In this document: piece after piece, positions 23,001 to 33,529 of the stretch
Layout: the number at the start of each line of letters is the position of its first letter
Numbering within the stretch: the first letter of the stretch is position 1
From: Styela clava
Lineage: Eukaryota; Chordata; Ascidiacea; Stolidobranchia; Styelidae
Direction: 5' to 3'
Assembly: GCF_964204865.1 (NCBI RefSeq)
Contig: NC_135257.1
Span: 13,476,151 to 13,540,150 of the forward strand
Length of the DNA stretch: 64,000 nt
The notes under the pieces: model-generated
What the model saw: the letters and a program-made list of their open reading frames with translations, nothing else
The model's database searches: none
What the model was told of the DNA's origin: nothing
Program-made: the position numbers and the translations under genes

Positions 23001-23534
23001 TTCGCCTTTTTTTAGTCCGGATTTTGTTTTATGTAAGGCGTCTATATGGTCTGTGATGGCATTAAAGTCTCCTGCTAATATGAGGTTGGCGTGGTGGGGA
23101 AAATCTTGAAATAATATAGTTGTCAGCGATTCGAAGAAACTTGTTTGTGCAAGACTACCTTTATGTGGGGGTCCATACACATTTACAATTTTTAAGGTGT
23201 CGTTCTGAAATTTTAGTTCTAGTAGTGAGACTCTATACCTTATTAGGGCTTTGAATTGGATAACTGCTCCTACTAGGACGTTAGACACTAGAAAAGCAGT
23301 TCCTGCAGAGAAGAAGCGTTCGTCGGTTCTTGTGTGGTCAATGGAGTCTAGAAAAATTTTGTAGCCCAGTTTGGAGGACCATGCGTAAATTCCTGTTTTG
23401 TGGAATTTGTGTACTTCCTGAAGAAGGACAATAGCAGGTTTGTATTTTTTTATTGTAAATTCCAATTTTTGGAGGTGGGGCATGATACCGTCTACGTTTA
23501 AAGAAATTATCCTCATTTTGGTTTGACAAGTCAT
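20052..23534 (-). CDS. LINE ORF2: endonuclease-reverse transcriptase (L1/Tx1-like), catalytic site altered
   Basis: A 1,160-codon open frame. Residues 1-240 form an APE-type endonuclease (MRIISLNVDG, LLQEVH, GDFNAITDH, RIDRIYIS, SDHTLFPSI), which nicks target DNA. The reverse transcriptase follows: NNKSPGLDGLEKEFYITFW, NWRPISNLNVDYKI, MKAFDLVDH, GIRQGCPMSMLLY. The catalytic box reads YADV (21408-21419) where the family has YADD, so the second aspartate is lost; the sister element at 26851-26862 keeps YADD. A C-terminal CKLC..H..C knuckle is present. The frame is otherwise unbroken, so the insertion is probably recent but its reverse transcriptase is predicted dead. ORF1 lies 22 b upstream. 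The domain order and RT motifs suggest the L1/Tx1 group. Confidence 0.93.
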   Translation of the reverse strand: MTCQTKMRIISLNVDGIMPHLQKLEFTIKKYKPAIVLLQEVHKFHKTGIYAWSSKLGYKIFLDSIDHTRTDERFFSAGTAFLVSNVLVGAVIQFKALIRYRVSLLELKFQNDTLKIVNVYGPPHKGSLAQTSFFESLTTILFQDFPHHANLILAGDFNAITDHIDALHKTKSGLKKGEKFLKTLIQSTNLSDPYREKNPNKTLYTIHRKLQARRIDRIYISEELKNFMKSCEYHTNIVSDHTLFPSIELGATLKPNWGKGSWRNNTKHYNNPVFRELIKNKYNYLLAELEMYDHLHIWWDHVKNQIKKEAIAFGIGQKHKQMLEQKSIEKEILKHQQRTDVLKNSDLDSKKLHLSNIIHERKAFAKYVANQKEAEEDEKPTKFFYDKIAQREKNSSLTEIKTGQTATSSDQPQIMASILSFYKNLWGDTSTTDKRIQTHYKHLMSEPTLSQSDITDLEMAASEAEILTTIKSMDNNKSPGLDGLEKEFYITFWPQIKNKFTQIINNSILFATMPDSWKIARVILIYKKADPTCLKNWRPISNLNVDYKILTKLLANRLKLKFGKIINPSQKCTIPGRKMTDTHRNIDSIIRYAHMKSIPGYILTIDQMKAFDLVDHSFILSLLENIGIGKKNLDIIKEIYSNISSTIEVNGAFTPKIQIKRGIRQGCPMSMLLYTLNVEPLARAILSNTDIKGIILGKKIQIMEQYADVTSFTIRSPHSINIIFHELDLFRRATGQKINIDKTEILCLNSTARRNLETTEHQKYHRENIKILGLNYGKGASKMFWEKKVSKINNVLQSAKTRELSWLGKKTVIQTLVLPHITMGAKVRPAPIRILNIIQAQCFRYLWHPERIEPLSRKTLLQPVGKGGIDMVDVKLRSHACLLEQISNLYNMDHPSEFWHHEALFTLGTKIKLIKNCLYTNSTPHSSKLDAHWSHIMNISYVLDPQPKEWETMNLKTIYRSLKEKTYERSHHDTKNWTQINLLDADIKHFFSNNERITSYRINQDAFLYGHRKWRYGLLGSSGSNKNQKHNCKLCARGRDNTHHIFLSCPIYYELHSFVENKLARITGDTISITRESIMNNSYNQINQVIVLKFYSVLKDVTIRLKSRLDRANRYAVPDDICDTRKLISKEFIMKIDTLLAKFDATDKLKLQENWKQHLQ

Positions 23535-23556
23535 CGAGGTGTGTAAGGTTTTTTTT

Positions 23557-24873
23557 TTAGTCTGATTTGAGAATTACTTCCCTTTTTTTGGCTGACGGTT
23601 GTTGTGTCAGAGAGGTAGAAGACGAGGCAGAGACAGAAGAATTTGTCTGGCTCCTGTCCCTCTTATTTTCATGGGTCGTTAGGTGGCGCGGCTGAGTTTT
23701 TTCGAGGTCCGTGGTGTTGTCTGACTGCTCCGTGCCCAAGCAGGCTGGAGCGGACGAGATCTGAGGTGTTTCCGGGAAGACCGGGTCGTACGAGGCCGCC
23801 TGGTGGTCATACTCAGGAAACCTTTTCGAGTAGTGACCTCCCACCTTAGGGGGTTGGAATGGCGTATTGCCTATAGTGGAGGTCATCTTTAGTTTCGGTC
23901 TACGTGGTGCAATCGGAGGTAGCGGGTTCAGGTGGAATGATTCCTCGCTGATGTCGGGGCTGAGAGACCAATCTTTGGTCTCGTTGCTTTCAACGTCAAT
24001 CTCCCCCGACTCACTGCTGCCCTGTGATGTGGTTTTTTCTTCTTCATCTCCTGTGTCTTTTTTGACTGGCGAAGTTTCCTTCGCCGATGTTCTATGAGAA
24101 GTTTCTTTCCCTGTTAGTTGGTGGATTTTGTTTTTCGCTGGTAGTTTATTCACTACAGTGTCTTTAAACCATGACCTAAGAGACTGTTGGGTGCCAATTA
24201 CCTTATCTGGGCAGTTTGAGCTTATGTGTCCCTCCTTAGAGCAAGTTCGGCACCGTTTGGTATTTTTACAGCCGCGCGCCGTATGTCCCGTTTCGAGGCA
24301 GTTTATACATTTTGGCACGTAAAGTTCCGTCGGCAGAAATGTTTTGTAGCGCGCCCCGTCTATGTCAAGGAAAGGTGGAAATTTGACATGGTCGAAGTCG
24401 GTGAACCATGCCGCTACGTAGCCATTGAATAACGTCGTACCTCGGTGGTAGAGTTTGTTTACATTTTTTAGTTTACCACACTTAGCTTTAATTAGTACGC
24501 CAATCACTGATTGTCGAGTGACTTCATCAGGTAGACCCTTAATGCTAACACGCGTCGGCGGTTTTGTCGGCGGCAGGAACTGAATGTTTACATTCCCTGT
24601 TCTTATCACGTTTGGGTTATCTCTTAAGAAATCATCTCTCTTAGACTTATTTTTATCGTCCTTTCCTATCTGCCGAAAAGACAGAATCCAGATCCTCGGT
24701 CTCAACTCATACATTGCAGTGAGATCTTCAATGTATTTCCTAGTAGTTGGCGAACTTGTTAGGATGTCTAGAAAGGTAGGCATATCTAGATCACCACTTA
24801 CCTCGGCAACCACTGAACGTGGACGCTTTCCTTGAACTTCAGCCTGGCCCGAGACTGCAGCGGAGTAATCCAT
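23557..24873 (-). CDS. LINE ORF1: gag-like RNA-binding protein with two CCHC knuckles
   Basis: 438 residues. A mid-region RRM-like fold (RVSIKGLPDEVTRQSVIGVL) precedes two zinc knuckles, CINCLETGHTARGC and CRTCSKEGHISSNC, at about residues 190-220. The C-terminal half is Ser/Glu/Pro-rich and likely disordered. Such ORF1 proteins coat LINE RNA and chaperone integration. Its start at 24873 is followed in order by ORF2, as in a complete element; the 5' UTR extends to somewhere near 24950, where it meets the 3' end of an older LINE. Confidence 0.88.
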   Translation of the reverse strand: MDYSAAVSGQAEVQGKRPRSVVAEVSGDLDMPTFLDILTSSPTTRKYIEDLTAMYELRPRIWILSFRQIGKDDKNKSKRDDFLRDNPNVIRTGNVNIQFLPPTKPPTRVSIKGLPDEVTRQSVIGVLIKAKCGKLKNVNKLYHRGTTLFNGYVAAWFTDFDHVKFPPFLDIDGARYKTFLPTELYVPKCINCLETGHTARGCKNTKRCRTCSKEGHISSNCPDKVIGTQQSLRSWFKDTVVNKLPAKNKIHQLTGKETSHRTSAKETSPVKKDTGDEEEKTTSQGSSESGEIDVESNETKDWSLSPDISEESFHLNPLPPIAPRRPKLKMTSTIGNTPFQPPKVGGHYSKRFPEYDHQAASYDPVFPETPQISSAPACLGTEQSDNTTDLEKTQPRHLTTHENKRDRSQTNSSVSASSSTSLTQQPSAKKREVILKSD

Positions 24874-25009
24874 ATTATAATCCAGAATGTGTAATCCTTT
24901 GTTGTTATTCCTTAATCAGACAGCGACTCAATATTGTACTTAATACAACAAAATACTCCACTGCCTAAACTTAATCAGCCTTTACCTCTTCCAGACATGT
25001 CTTTCGTTT

Positions 25010-27880
25010 TTTGTGCGTACGTTTTTTGTCCCCCGGCTTCCGTACATACTGTGAGGCGTGTAACACGTACACCGTGTTATGACATCCACCGAGAAGCTCC
25101 CGATTCATCATTCCGCAGAAAGTTATGGATGGTATCATCTGAATTAATCTCCCATTTATGGGAGGTGGAGGTATGGCGTCATTTATAAAATAGTCAAAGT
25201 GGATTCATCAATTTGTTCAATCATTTAGAATATGTTTCCAGTTTTTTCTGATACCAAATATTTCCAGGTTTTCGAATTTAGTCTCGAGTAGGGTGAGAAA
25301 TTCTGTCAATTTTTTTTAGAGTTTGATCTAGAATATTCTTATCAGTATACCTGTTTGAATACCTGTCTTCTCTGTCCAGTTGGATTTTTCTTTTTATTAT
25401 ATTAATCTTCATGATAGTGAAACCTTTAATGACCAGAAGTTTTTGTGGGCCGTCGTAGCTATTGTCCATGATTTCCTGTCTTGATATTGTAATATTTGTG
25501 TTACATAATCCGTTGATTGCTTCCGTGGTTTCTGCGATGTATATTGCTGTTTGGCGGCAGTGGAGGAAAAGATGCTTGGAACTATCTAGTGGCAATTTGC
25601 AGAACTTACAATTCATGATCTTAAGTTCGCCAGATGGTTTGAATCGAATGCCCATTCCTCTCATCTTATCTCCGAATATGTATCCTTCCTTATATATTCG
25701 GTAGGATACTATTCTTTCGCTGTTGGTGAAGCTGGATCGGAAGAACCTTTCGCGGAGATGGACTTTATTCCAATTTGGATCGTTTTGTTGTTCGATGTGG
25801 TTTATCTTTAATTTGTGGTATAGGTCTCTGTGGCGCGCGGTCTTCCACTCGTCTCGAGAAAGGCCAACTTCTTTGAAGATGTCCAAGATATTGGTCCAAT
25901 GTTTTGGGGTGATTAAGCTATGGGGCCTAGAATTACTATAGAGGTTTTTGTTGATAACTTTAATTTTGTATCCTAATGAAAATAAAGCCTCCATTTGCCA
26001 GAATTGATTTTTGGTGCGGTCATGTACAATTTGTTTCATTTTTTCCACTTTGCAAGCTTTAATTTTTGCGGTTAGGTCAATCATGTTGATCCCCCCTTAT
26101 TCCACGCTTTTTGTAAAGTTGATCTCCGTTTGGCTTCAATTCGTTCCGGGTACCATAGGAATTTATAGCAAGCGCTCTGAATCCTTTTGACGGTTTTCTG
26201 TGGGACGTTCTTTACTCGGGCATGGAATATAATTACAGACATTAATATTGAATTTATAATAATCTGTTTAGCATACCAAGTTAATTAACGTAGCTTGATA
26301 TAATTTAGAGTTCGAATTAATTTGTTAGCAATATCATTCCACATTTTTTCTAGCCCTATTTCTCCGAATTGTATGCCAAGGATTGTGGTGTGTTTCTTTA
26401 TGTATGTCCGATATGGTGAGTTGAAAATTAATTGGTGCGAGGCAGTGTTCCCTCTAAGGTGTGCGCGTGTGCGCGCGCACACAGCTTTCAGAGGCTGCGC
26501 ACACGCATAGATTTACTGCGCACAGACGTATTTCGATGTAATGTAACAATTTTCTCGGTTGGCAGGTTGAGAAAGTTTGTTGTTGGCCCACCCATTACCC
26601 GGTTAGAATGCCAAAATCTCTTCATTGGTTTTTGCACAAATATTAGCCATTTCCAAAAAAGTGCGCACACATCAAAATTTCTGCGCACACATACTACAAG
26701 AAATTAGAGGGAACATTGGTGCGAGGTTTTTGTAAGGTACAGTATTTCTGTCTTCTCGATGTTTGTTTTTTGGCCAGTTGCTATTTCGAAATGGTTTGAT
26801 TCTTTGAATATTTCGCTAACTGATTCATAGTCGCGAACTGCAAAGGTTACATCGTCGGCGTATTGGTCCAACTTATGTTCGAAATTTCCTAATTTTATCC
26901 CATGTATATCTCTATTGATCAATATAGATCTGGCGAAGGGCTCAGTATTTAAGGCGTACAAAAGCATGCTCATCGGGCATCCTTGCTTAATTCCCCTTCG
27001 AATTGTTATTTCATTCGATAGCTTCCCGTTCACATCCACTTTGCTGCTGATTCCTGTATAGATATTTTTTAATAAAGTAAAAGCCCTATTTCCAATTCCA
27101 ATTTGTTGCAAAATTTTAAACAGAAAACCATGGTTGACCCTGTCGAAAGCTTTTAGGTTATCGATTAAAATTATCGTCCCGGGGATATTTTTCATTTTAC
27201 AGTGTCTTATGATTGCGTCCGTATTGTAGTGCACGTCTTCGATGCTCCTTAGGGGGAGTGAACATTTTTGAGTTTTGCCTATGATCTTATCCAGAATTGG
27301 CTCAAGGCGCATAACCAAAATTCTCGAAATAATTTTATAGTCTGTATTTAAGGTGGTTATTGGTCTCCAATTTTTGAGTAATTTTTCGTCGCCTTTCTTG
27401 TATATAAGTTTAACTTTCGCAGTTTTAGCAGAGTTTGGTAGATGGCCGAAATAGAAAATATTGTTAATCAATTGAATAAAATGAGTTTTAATTAAATTCC
27501 AAAACGTGATATAAAACTCTTTACTAAGGCCATCGAGCCCTGGCGATTTATTGTTTGGCATGTACTTGATGGCATTATATACTTCTTCTTCCGTAATAGG
27601 CCTTTCCAAAGTGGTGTTTTCGTCCTCTGCTATTGTTGTCTGGCTCATTAGCGATATATAGTAGTTTTGGCTTGATTGTTGCGTCTCGCTCTCCTTCCCC
27701 CATAGGTCCGTGTAGAAGTTCTCCACAGTTGTTACAATTTCTTCTTGACCAGATACCACCAATTGATTGTCGGTCATTAGTTGGTCAATTGTCGTCTTTT
27801 TTGCTCTTTTCCTAATTCTCTCGTAGATGGTCGATGTCGGCTTTTCGCCTTCTTCTAGATCTTTCATCTTCGCCATCGAT
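25010..27880 (-). pseudogene. Older, 5'-truncated and broken LINE ORF2 related to the preceding LINE
   Basis: Reverse transcriptase and C-terminal domain fragments align with ORF2 of the neighbour (YNAIKYMPNNKSPGLDGLSK, GIKQGCPMSMLLYALNTEP, QYADDVTFAVRD). The endonuclease part is absent, so it is 5' truncated at about 27880. The frame is open from 27876 to 26727, interrupted by a MITE (26443-26718), resumes to 26285, then meets stops, and the C-terminal part is open again at 26084-25278 (CKFCKLPLDSSKHLFLHC knuckle). The 3' UTR from about 25277 to 25010 shares motifs with the neighbour (CTCCCATTTATGGGAG, ATGACATCCACCG). Confidence 0.88.
26443..26718. mobile_element. hAT MITE (276 b) inside the older LINE
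   Basis: The ends are CAGTGTTCCCTCTAA and TTAGAGGGAACATTG (one mismatch), with 8-base duplications GTGCGAGG at 26435-26442 and 26719-26726. The interior begins with an alternating GTGTGCGCGTGTGCGCGCGC stretch. It interrupts the LINE frame, so it is younger than that LINE. Confidence 0.9.
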
Positions 27881-27906
27881 ATAGCATAGCCTAGGTATGT
27901 AAATAC

Positions 27907-30900
27907 CAGTGGCGGCGCGTCAATAAGGCCAATCGCGGCAATGCCCCGGTTGTTTTTTCGGGATAATAAAAAATATTCGAAAAATACCGCAATATCGGTT
28001 GCACAGACTGTCTACACTAGCCATATTCTCCCGACATGGTTCATTTTTCGCTCGCAAAGCCTTCGCCGAACGTCGACGGGGCGACGCCGATTTTGCCCCG
28101 GTTGCTCATTGTATATCGTATTCTCTCTTTTATCTTCCACTCGCCGCGTTTGTCTCGTTTGTTTTCTGTTTCTTTTACTAAATCATCGCGGCCGATCGGG
28201 GCTAGCCCCGAAATTATGACGACACAATGCCGACGTTTCTTACAACAACGTGTTGACATATTCACGCATTCCTTCTCGTTCGTTGGTTGCTTGAAGAGTT
28301 GATAGTTTCCTCGCCTTCGTTTTTGTCGCTTGTTTCCCTATTTGAATCAGTTAGAGACCTTTAGTCCATTTGCTTTCGATTTTCCACTTTCCTTTTGAGC
28401 TCCTCACTTCTTTCCGGCTTCGCATTTCTTAGCCTTAGACCTCATAATGAATAAGGTTGATGCACTACTTCGCACTCCGTTTTCGCAGCTGCCGCTGGAA
28501 CATAAATTAGAGGTACAACGTCTTGGGCCTTATCAACCAAAAAATTGTTCACTGGAACAATCCCATGACGGAGGAAAGCGTCGGCGTACATTCTGCGCAG
28601 AAACTTGGTATAAAAAACACGAATGGTTGTGTTACAGCGAGGACAAAAATGCACTTTTTTGTTTTCATTGCCTACTTTTTGCTACCGCCCGTGACTCACG
28701 TTGGTGTAAATTTGGTTTTAGAGATCTTAAACATCTTTCCGAGCGTGCCAACTGCCAGGGATCATCAATCTTCTATGGAGCATCTGGACAATGCAGTAAA
28801 ATACCGAACATTCGGGAATGTTAATATTGCAACACAGTTGGATGAAGGACGCGCGGTTTCTATTCGTCGGCACAACCAAAACGTCCAGAAAAACCGCCAT
28901 GTTCTCGGTCGATTGATAGATGTTTTGAAGTTCATTGGTTGTCACGAGCTGTCCCTCCGTGGGCACGATGAACGGGCTGGCTCTTCTAATAGAGGGGGAT
29001 TTTTGGATATGGTGGAATACACCGCATCCCTAGATACAGTATTGAGAGATCATCTTGATGCCGCAACTGTTTCGAAAGGGACATCTAAGGATATCCAAAA
29101 TGATTTGCTCGACTCAATGTATAAAATTTATTTACAACATTTGGCTCTGGAAATTGAGAATTGCCAGTTCCTTTCGATTCAGTCTGACGAGACAACTGAC
29201 ATCACGTGCGTTTCCCAACTGGCTGTGATTTTTCGGTTTGGGAAAGATGGTAAACCTACCGAGAGATTTCACAGCTTTGTACCAATCGTTGATCGCACGG
29301 CTTGCGGGATATCGGCTGTACTGAAAGAAGTGTTACAGCCTTACAACGCGAAGTCAAAATTGATAGCTCAAACTTATGACGGCGCGGCAGTCATGAGTGG
29401 GTCGAAACATGGTGTTCAAGTTTATATAAAAGAAAATTTTCCTCATGCGCATTTTTTATATTGTTATGCACCCCAATTTAACCTCGTTATTAAAAATATG
29501 TGTCTTGATACCCCTCTCGTCCGTATATTTTTTGCAAATGTTTCGGGGTTTTCTTCATTTTTTTCCGTTTCGCCGAAGCGCTCTGACCTCCTTCGCCAGA
29601 TATGTAGCCGCCGTCTCCCAGCTTGTGCACCAACACGTTGGAACTTCCAATCACGCGTGGTGCAGGGCGTGTCCGAAATTAGGTCTGAGCTCATTGAGTG
29701 TTTCAATGGCATTCAGAGCTCTCCGGTTTGGGACGAACGCTCTGTGAGGGAGGCAGGTCTAAAGCGTCTGCTAGAAGATGGTGAGTTTTCATTTTTTCTC
29801 GCTTTTTTTCTCCACAATATTCTATCACGTGGATGTATTATACGGCGCATTGCAGTCAAGGCTAATGGATGAAGCGTCTGTGCAGTCGTGTATTTCAGAC
29901 TTCTGCGATGCTGTATCTCGTATCCGGGAAACAAAATACGACGACACATGGAGTGCTTCTTTACGCCGCGGGCAAACAACGCAGCGTTTGATTTTGTCTG
30001 CAAAGGAATGCTGTGACATTCTGGTGAATCAAATAGGCGATCGTCTGCGCACTGAACACCTTGCCGCGTTCTCTTTGATGAACCCCAACAATTTTTCAAA
30101 ATTTGCACGTCAATTTCCCATCCATTTGTTGGCTACTGTCTCCAAATTTTACCCCATGATAAACGTGGGTAAATTGGAAAATGAATTGCGATGTATATAC
30201 ACCAATCAAACTTTTTTGAACATCACATCAACTTGCGCGCTCTATGGGTTCCTCATAGATAACACTCTAGTAACTACCTTTGCGGCGTCTGCAAAATTTC
30301 TTGACATCATTTTGACGACGCCTATTTCTTCAGCCGACGCAGAGCGAACATTCAGCACGCTGAAGCGTATTAAAACGTATCTCAGAAACACAATGAAGCA
30401 AGATAGATTAAATTCCTTGGCTGTTTTATCCATTCACAGAGACGTTATTTCTGGGATGCATGACTTTAATCAGCGCGTTATTGAGCATTTTGCTTGCAAG
30501 AAACCGCGGCGTGTTGCATATATGTTCAAGCAGTAGAAGTCTAGCAGCATATATATCTATGAGTGAGCGACGCATGTCCTTATCTTTGCATTAACTTTCC
30601 TTTCTTCATAGTAACGTTTTAAACCTTATTTTAGGTTTTGTCTGCTTTCCCGAAGTTTCTGTTAATATGTCATTGTATTTATCTGGGTAAATATTGCCTT
30701 TCCTTTTGAAAGAGGTTTCAAAATAAACTATGTCTATATTTATTAATCCCTTGACTTGGACCGGTTTTAAAGACACTTTCTTATCGTTAAAAATTGTCGC
30801 TTTTGCCGATTGGTTGTTACCGATGGAATGGTTTTTATACTCATCAAATGATGGGAGAACTTACAGCGCTCATCCTGTCCCCGTAGATGGGGGTGACGTG

Positions 30901-30949
30901 GTCCCGCAGTAGCTTGCCCCGGTTGTCAAATGACCACGCGCCGCCACTG
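27907..30949 (+). mobile_element. hAT transposon with ZMYM-like transposase, copy 1
   Basis: The terminal repeats CAGTGGCGGCGCGT / ACGCGCCGCCACTG are flanked by the perfect 8-base duplication GTAAATAC (27899-27906 and 30950-30957). The 3,043-base element encodes one transposase on the plus strand, broken by frameshifts. A near-identical copy lies at 45360-48382, so the family moved recently. It inserted directly beside the 5' truncation point of the older LINE. Confidence 0.95.
28447..30536 (+). pseudogene. hAT transposase (TTF zinc finger, DUF4371, hATC), frameshifted
   Basis: Order of domains: N-terminal TTF-type zinc finger (HEWLCYSEDKNALFCFHC), DUF4371 transposase core (QSDETTDIT, YDGAAVMSG) and C-terminal hAT dimerisation domain (SADAERTFSTLKRIKTYL), as in ZMYM1/ZMYM6-like and GTF2I-repeat-like proteins. 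The reading frame changes near 28750, where seven extra bases are present relative to copy 2, and again near 29810 in a T-run with one extra base. One core histidine-rich motif also differs from copy 2 (YCYAPQFNLV here, HCYAHQFNLV there). The protein is therefore not made intact from this copy. Confidence 0.9.
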
Positions 30950-31025
30950 GTAAATACATCTTTAGAGTTATTATTTTGAAATCTTGGGCAAATAAAACAG
31001 CATAAAATTGTAAGTTGTTAATTAC

Positions 31026-31153
31026 CTGAAATCTTTTGCCATTGTATATTTCTGTTGAGCCTCTTGGTATTCATATTGACCAACATTGGCATGGCAGGAT
31101 GGTTGGTTGAGTCTATTGCCGATATACATTATCCAGTCAAGGGCTTCCAGCAT
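31026..31153 (-). CDS. Orphan first coding exon, unknown protein
   Basis: On the minus strand an ATG at 31153 opens 42 codons plus two bases, ending at a strong donor (GATTTCAG followed by GTAATT). The peptide starts MLEALDWIMYIGN and continues with EYQEAQQKYTMAKDF. The sequence looks coding (balanced composition, clear donor), but I do not recognise the protein. Downstream on this strand only transposons are found until GLRX5, so either the next exon is far off beyond a giant intron or the gene was broken by the insertions. Confidence 0.45.
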
Positions 31154-32307
31154 TTTCAACTCGCAAAAATACTATTATAGCTCGTTTTTACAGCAATTTA
31201 ATTTTATGATTTATTAATCATTCTAATAATATCGTATTATATCATCAGGCATAACATTAGAGATTTGTTTGAATTTGATAAAAAATATTTATAATAGGGA
31301 TGTTATGACTATTTGAAATACCCTATTACAACAGAACTTTATGGAAATTGAATATTCCAGTTCAAACTTGTGCATAAGATTTCATCTGACAGTTTGTCAG
31401 AATAGTAATTAGCAACTTTCAATAAAAACTGAAAATCAATTTGCCCTTGAGCATACATATATACTTACTGATTACATATTACGCACTGATAATCATTTTC
31501 AAATAAACATTGTCCTAACGCACCTGAAAATTAATGATTAAGTTTTTTTTTTGCATTAGTCCATGCTCTTTTGCAAATCTTGTTGTCAAAATATCGAAAC
31601 TGCATCATGCGAACTTCTGTCATAAATTATGGGATTACTGAAAACATATCGAAGGTCGAAGCAAACACTTCCGCATTTAGACATATGTGCATAGTTAATG
31701 TGAGTATCAATGTTGGTAAATCCATTGGAAGGCCTGGAAAAGAAAATCATATTTCAGATCCTGTATATTATTGTATAATATAGTTATTTGATGAATACCG
31801 CTACCTCTGTTGGCCGATTGTTTAGTAACCTTTGCAGACTGTGCCTAAATTTGGACATGTATTACTCAAATTGTTTATTTTTATTTCATGCATGTTTATG
31901 CATTATTCCGAAGCTTGAAATGTCCATACCAATGATAATCACTTAAAACATACTTTACACTTACAATTTGTAAGATGTCTTAATTTTTAATAAACGAATA
32001 ATTTACTTATGAAGAAATGAAAGTTTGTCTGAAACACAATCATTCGCGAGTAAAGATGTGCGCGGGTACAAATGTACGTGGGTGAAAATGTTTGCAGGTG
32101 CAGATGTACATGGGTGCAATCCAGTGCCGGATATAAACGACGTTTCACGGTTGTGTAAAATTTCTTAACTTGGACGAAATTCTTGTTACAGGCAAAATAG
32201 TACGCTAATCACGGATGAGGTTGAAATTTATTTGAAAACACTGATTTCATAAGGGTATATCGCTTGATAAATCGTCACTAGAATTCATAAATAAACAATA
32301 TAACTTG
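31154..32307. other. AT-rich gap before kinase copy A
   Basis: No gene is recognised. From about 32035 it matches the region upstream of kinase copy B (about 55300), including degenerate units such as GGGTACAAATGTACGTGGGT. Confidence 0.45.
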
Positions 32308-32899
32308 TGGGGCTGGGAATTTCAGGGAAAACACGTTAACTGTTAAACCGGGTAAAATTAACCGGTTAATCGCAGAGTGATGTTTCACGCATCGAGGTAG
32401 TTTCATAATCGCTCTTCTACAAGAGTGGTTCGGACATTTGAAAGTATTTTAGTAAAACCCGACCCCGTTATTGAATGTCATTTATGTGACGAATATTCAG
32501 TGCCTGATGTGCAGATTCTACTTTGAGATATCATAAAGAAAAACAGCATCAGCTGTACACGTGTTGGATGACATTAAATATATATACGATTTTGCAATAA
32601 AATCGTTGATAATGTGTTTCGACCTAAAACTGATTCTGAATTTATCATTGTCAAATTTTCATAATCAGCAATCCTGATACTTTAATTATTCTCACAACTA
32701 TTGGGTCATTATCGATACAGTTAGTGATATTCTTTTGAATTAAATGCCACACGAGATAAAATTTAGATGACGTAATCATTTTTGAAAGACTTGTACATTA
32801 TAAAGACGATTTGCACTTGAGATGTCAGTTAACGGTTAAAAAAATCGTAACCGTTAACCATCTAAAATCGATTAACCGGTTAACCATTCCCAGCCCTTA
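32308..32899. mobile_element. MITE-like insertion with GGGCTGGGAAT ends
   Basis: The outer sequence GGGGCTGGGAATTTC is mirrored at the right by CCATTCCCAGCCC; inside are GTTAACCGGTTAA-like motifs. The homologous site upstream of kinase copy B (about 55620) lacks these 590 b, which confirms insertion after the duplication. The target duplication is not clean, so the family is uncertain (hAT-like by its ends). Confidence 0.65.
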
Positions 32900-33529
32900 A
32901 TATAAGATGTAAAAGAAATATGCAATAAATCTTTGGTTGATTTAAATTTTAAGACATAAGTAAATAACGAATAGGTTTTGGCAAATAGCCAGAAATTATC
33001 AAATTGAAAAGAAACATTAAATTGATTAAAAAATTAATTGGAATCCATGTCGATAATGATAATACGACGAATACTGTATTTTAAAATGCGGGCGCTTTTG
33101 ACAAAGTGGCAAATAAAACCTACGAGTCCGAAAATTGGATGCTTAATATGCTTGAGGCAATTTAAACTAAAAAATTTAGCGATATTTTAGAGCGTCTTGT
33201 TATAATATTACTCTATCGGATATATTGCGTTTTGAAAGGTTTTAAAACCAAAGTAGAGTATATCGTGATCAGGATGGCAAATGAATGTTCGTTTAACAAA
33301 TTTTGTAATAGTTAGAAATAGAACTCTTTTTTTAATAGAAACTAATGGGGGGAGAACCATATGCAGATAGAATATTGAGGGATAAAATGTCAGAGTGTAA
33401 TAAGAACTACAACAGAAATATCGATGGGGTGAAATTTCGGCTTCATAACACTTTAAGTTTATTTATCATTGTGTTATTTCTGTCACTTTTATCCATCCTA
33501 ATTCTAATCAGATATTTTCTTCACAGAGA

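Noticed and set aside
20324-24835. Plus-strand open frames of 60-95 codons across the LINE
   Set aside because: They are antisense shadows of ORF1 and ORF2.
29781-29855. Possible intron in the hAT transposase (GTGAGT...TTGCAG)
   Set aside because: Copy 2 reads straight through this region as conserved coding sequence; copy 1 merely has an extra T.
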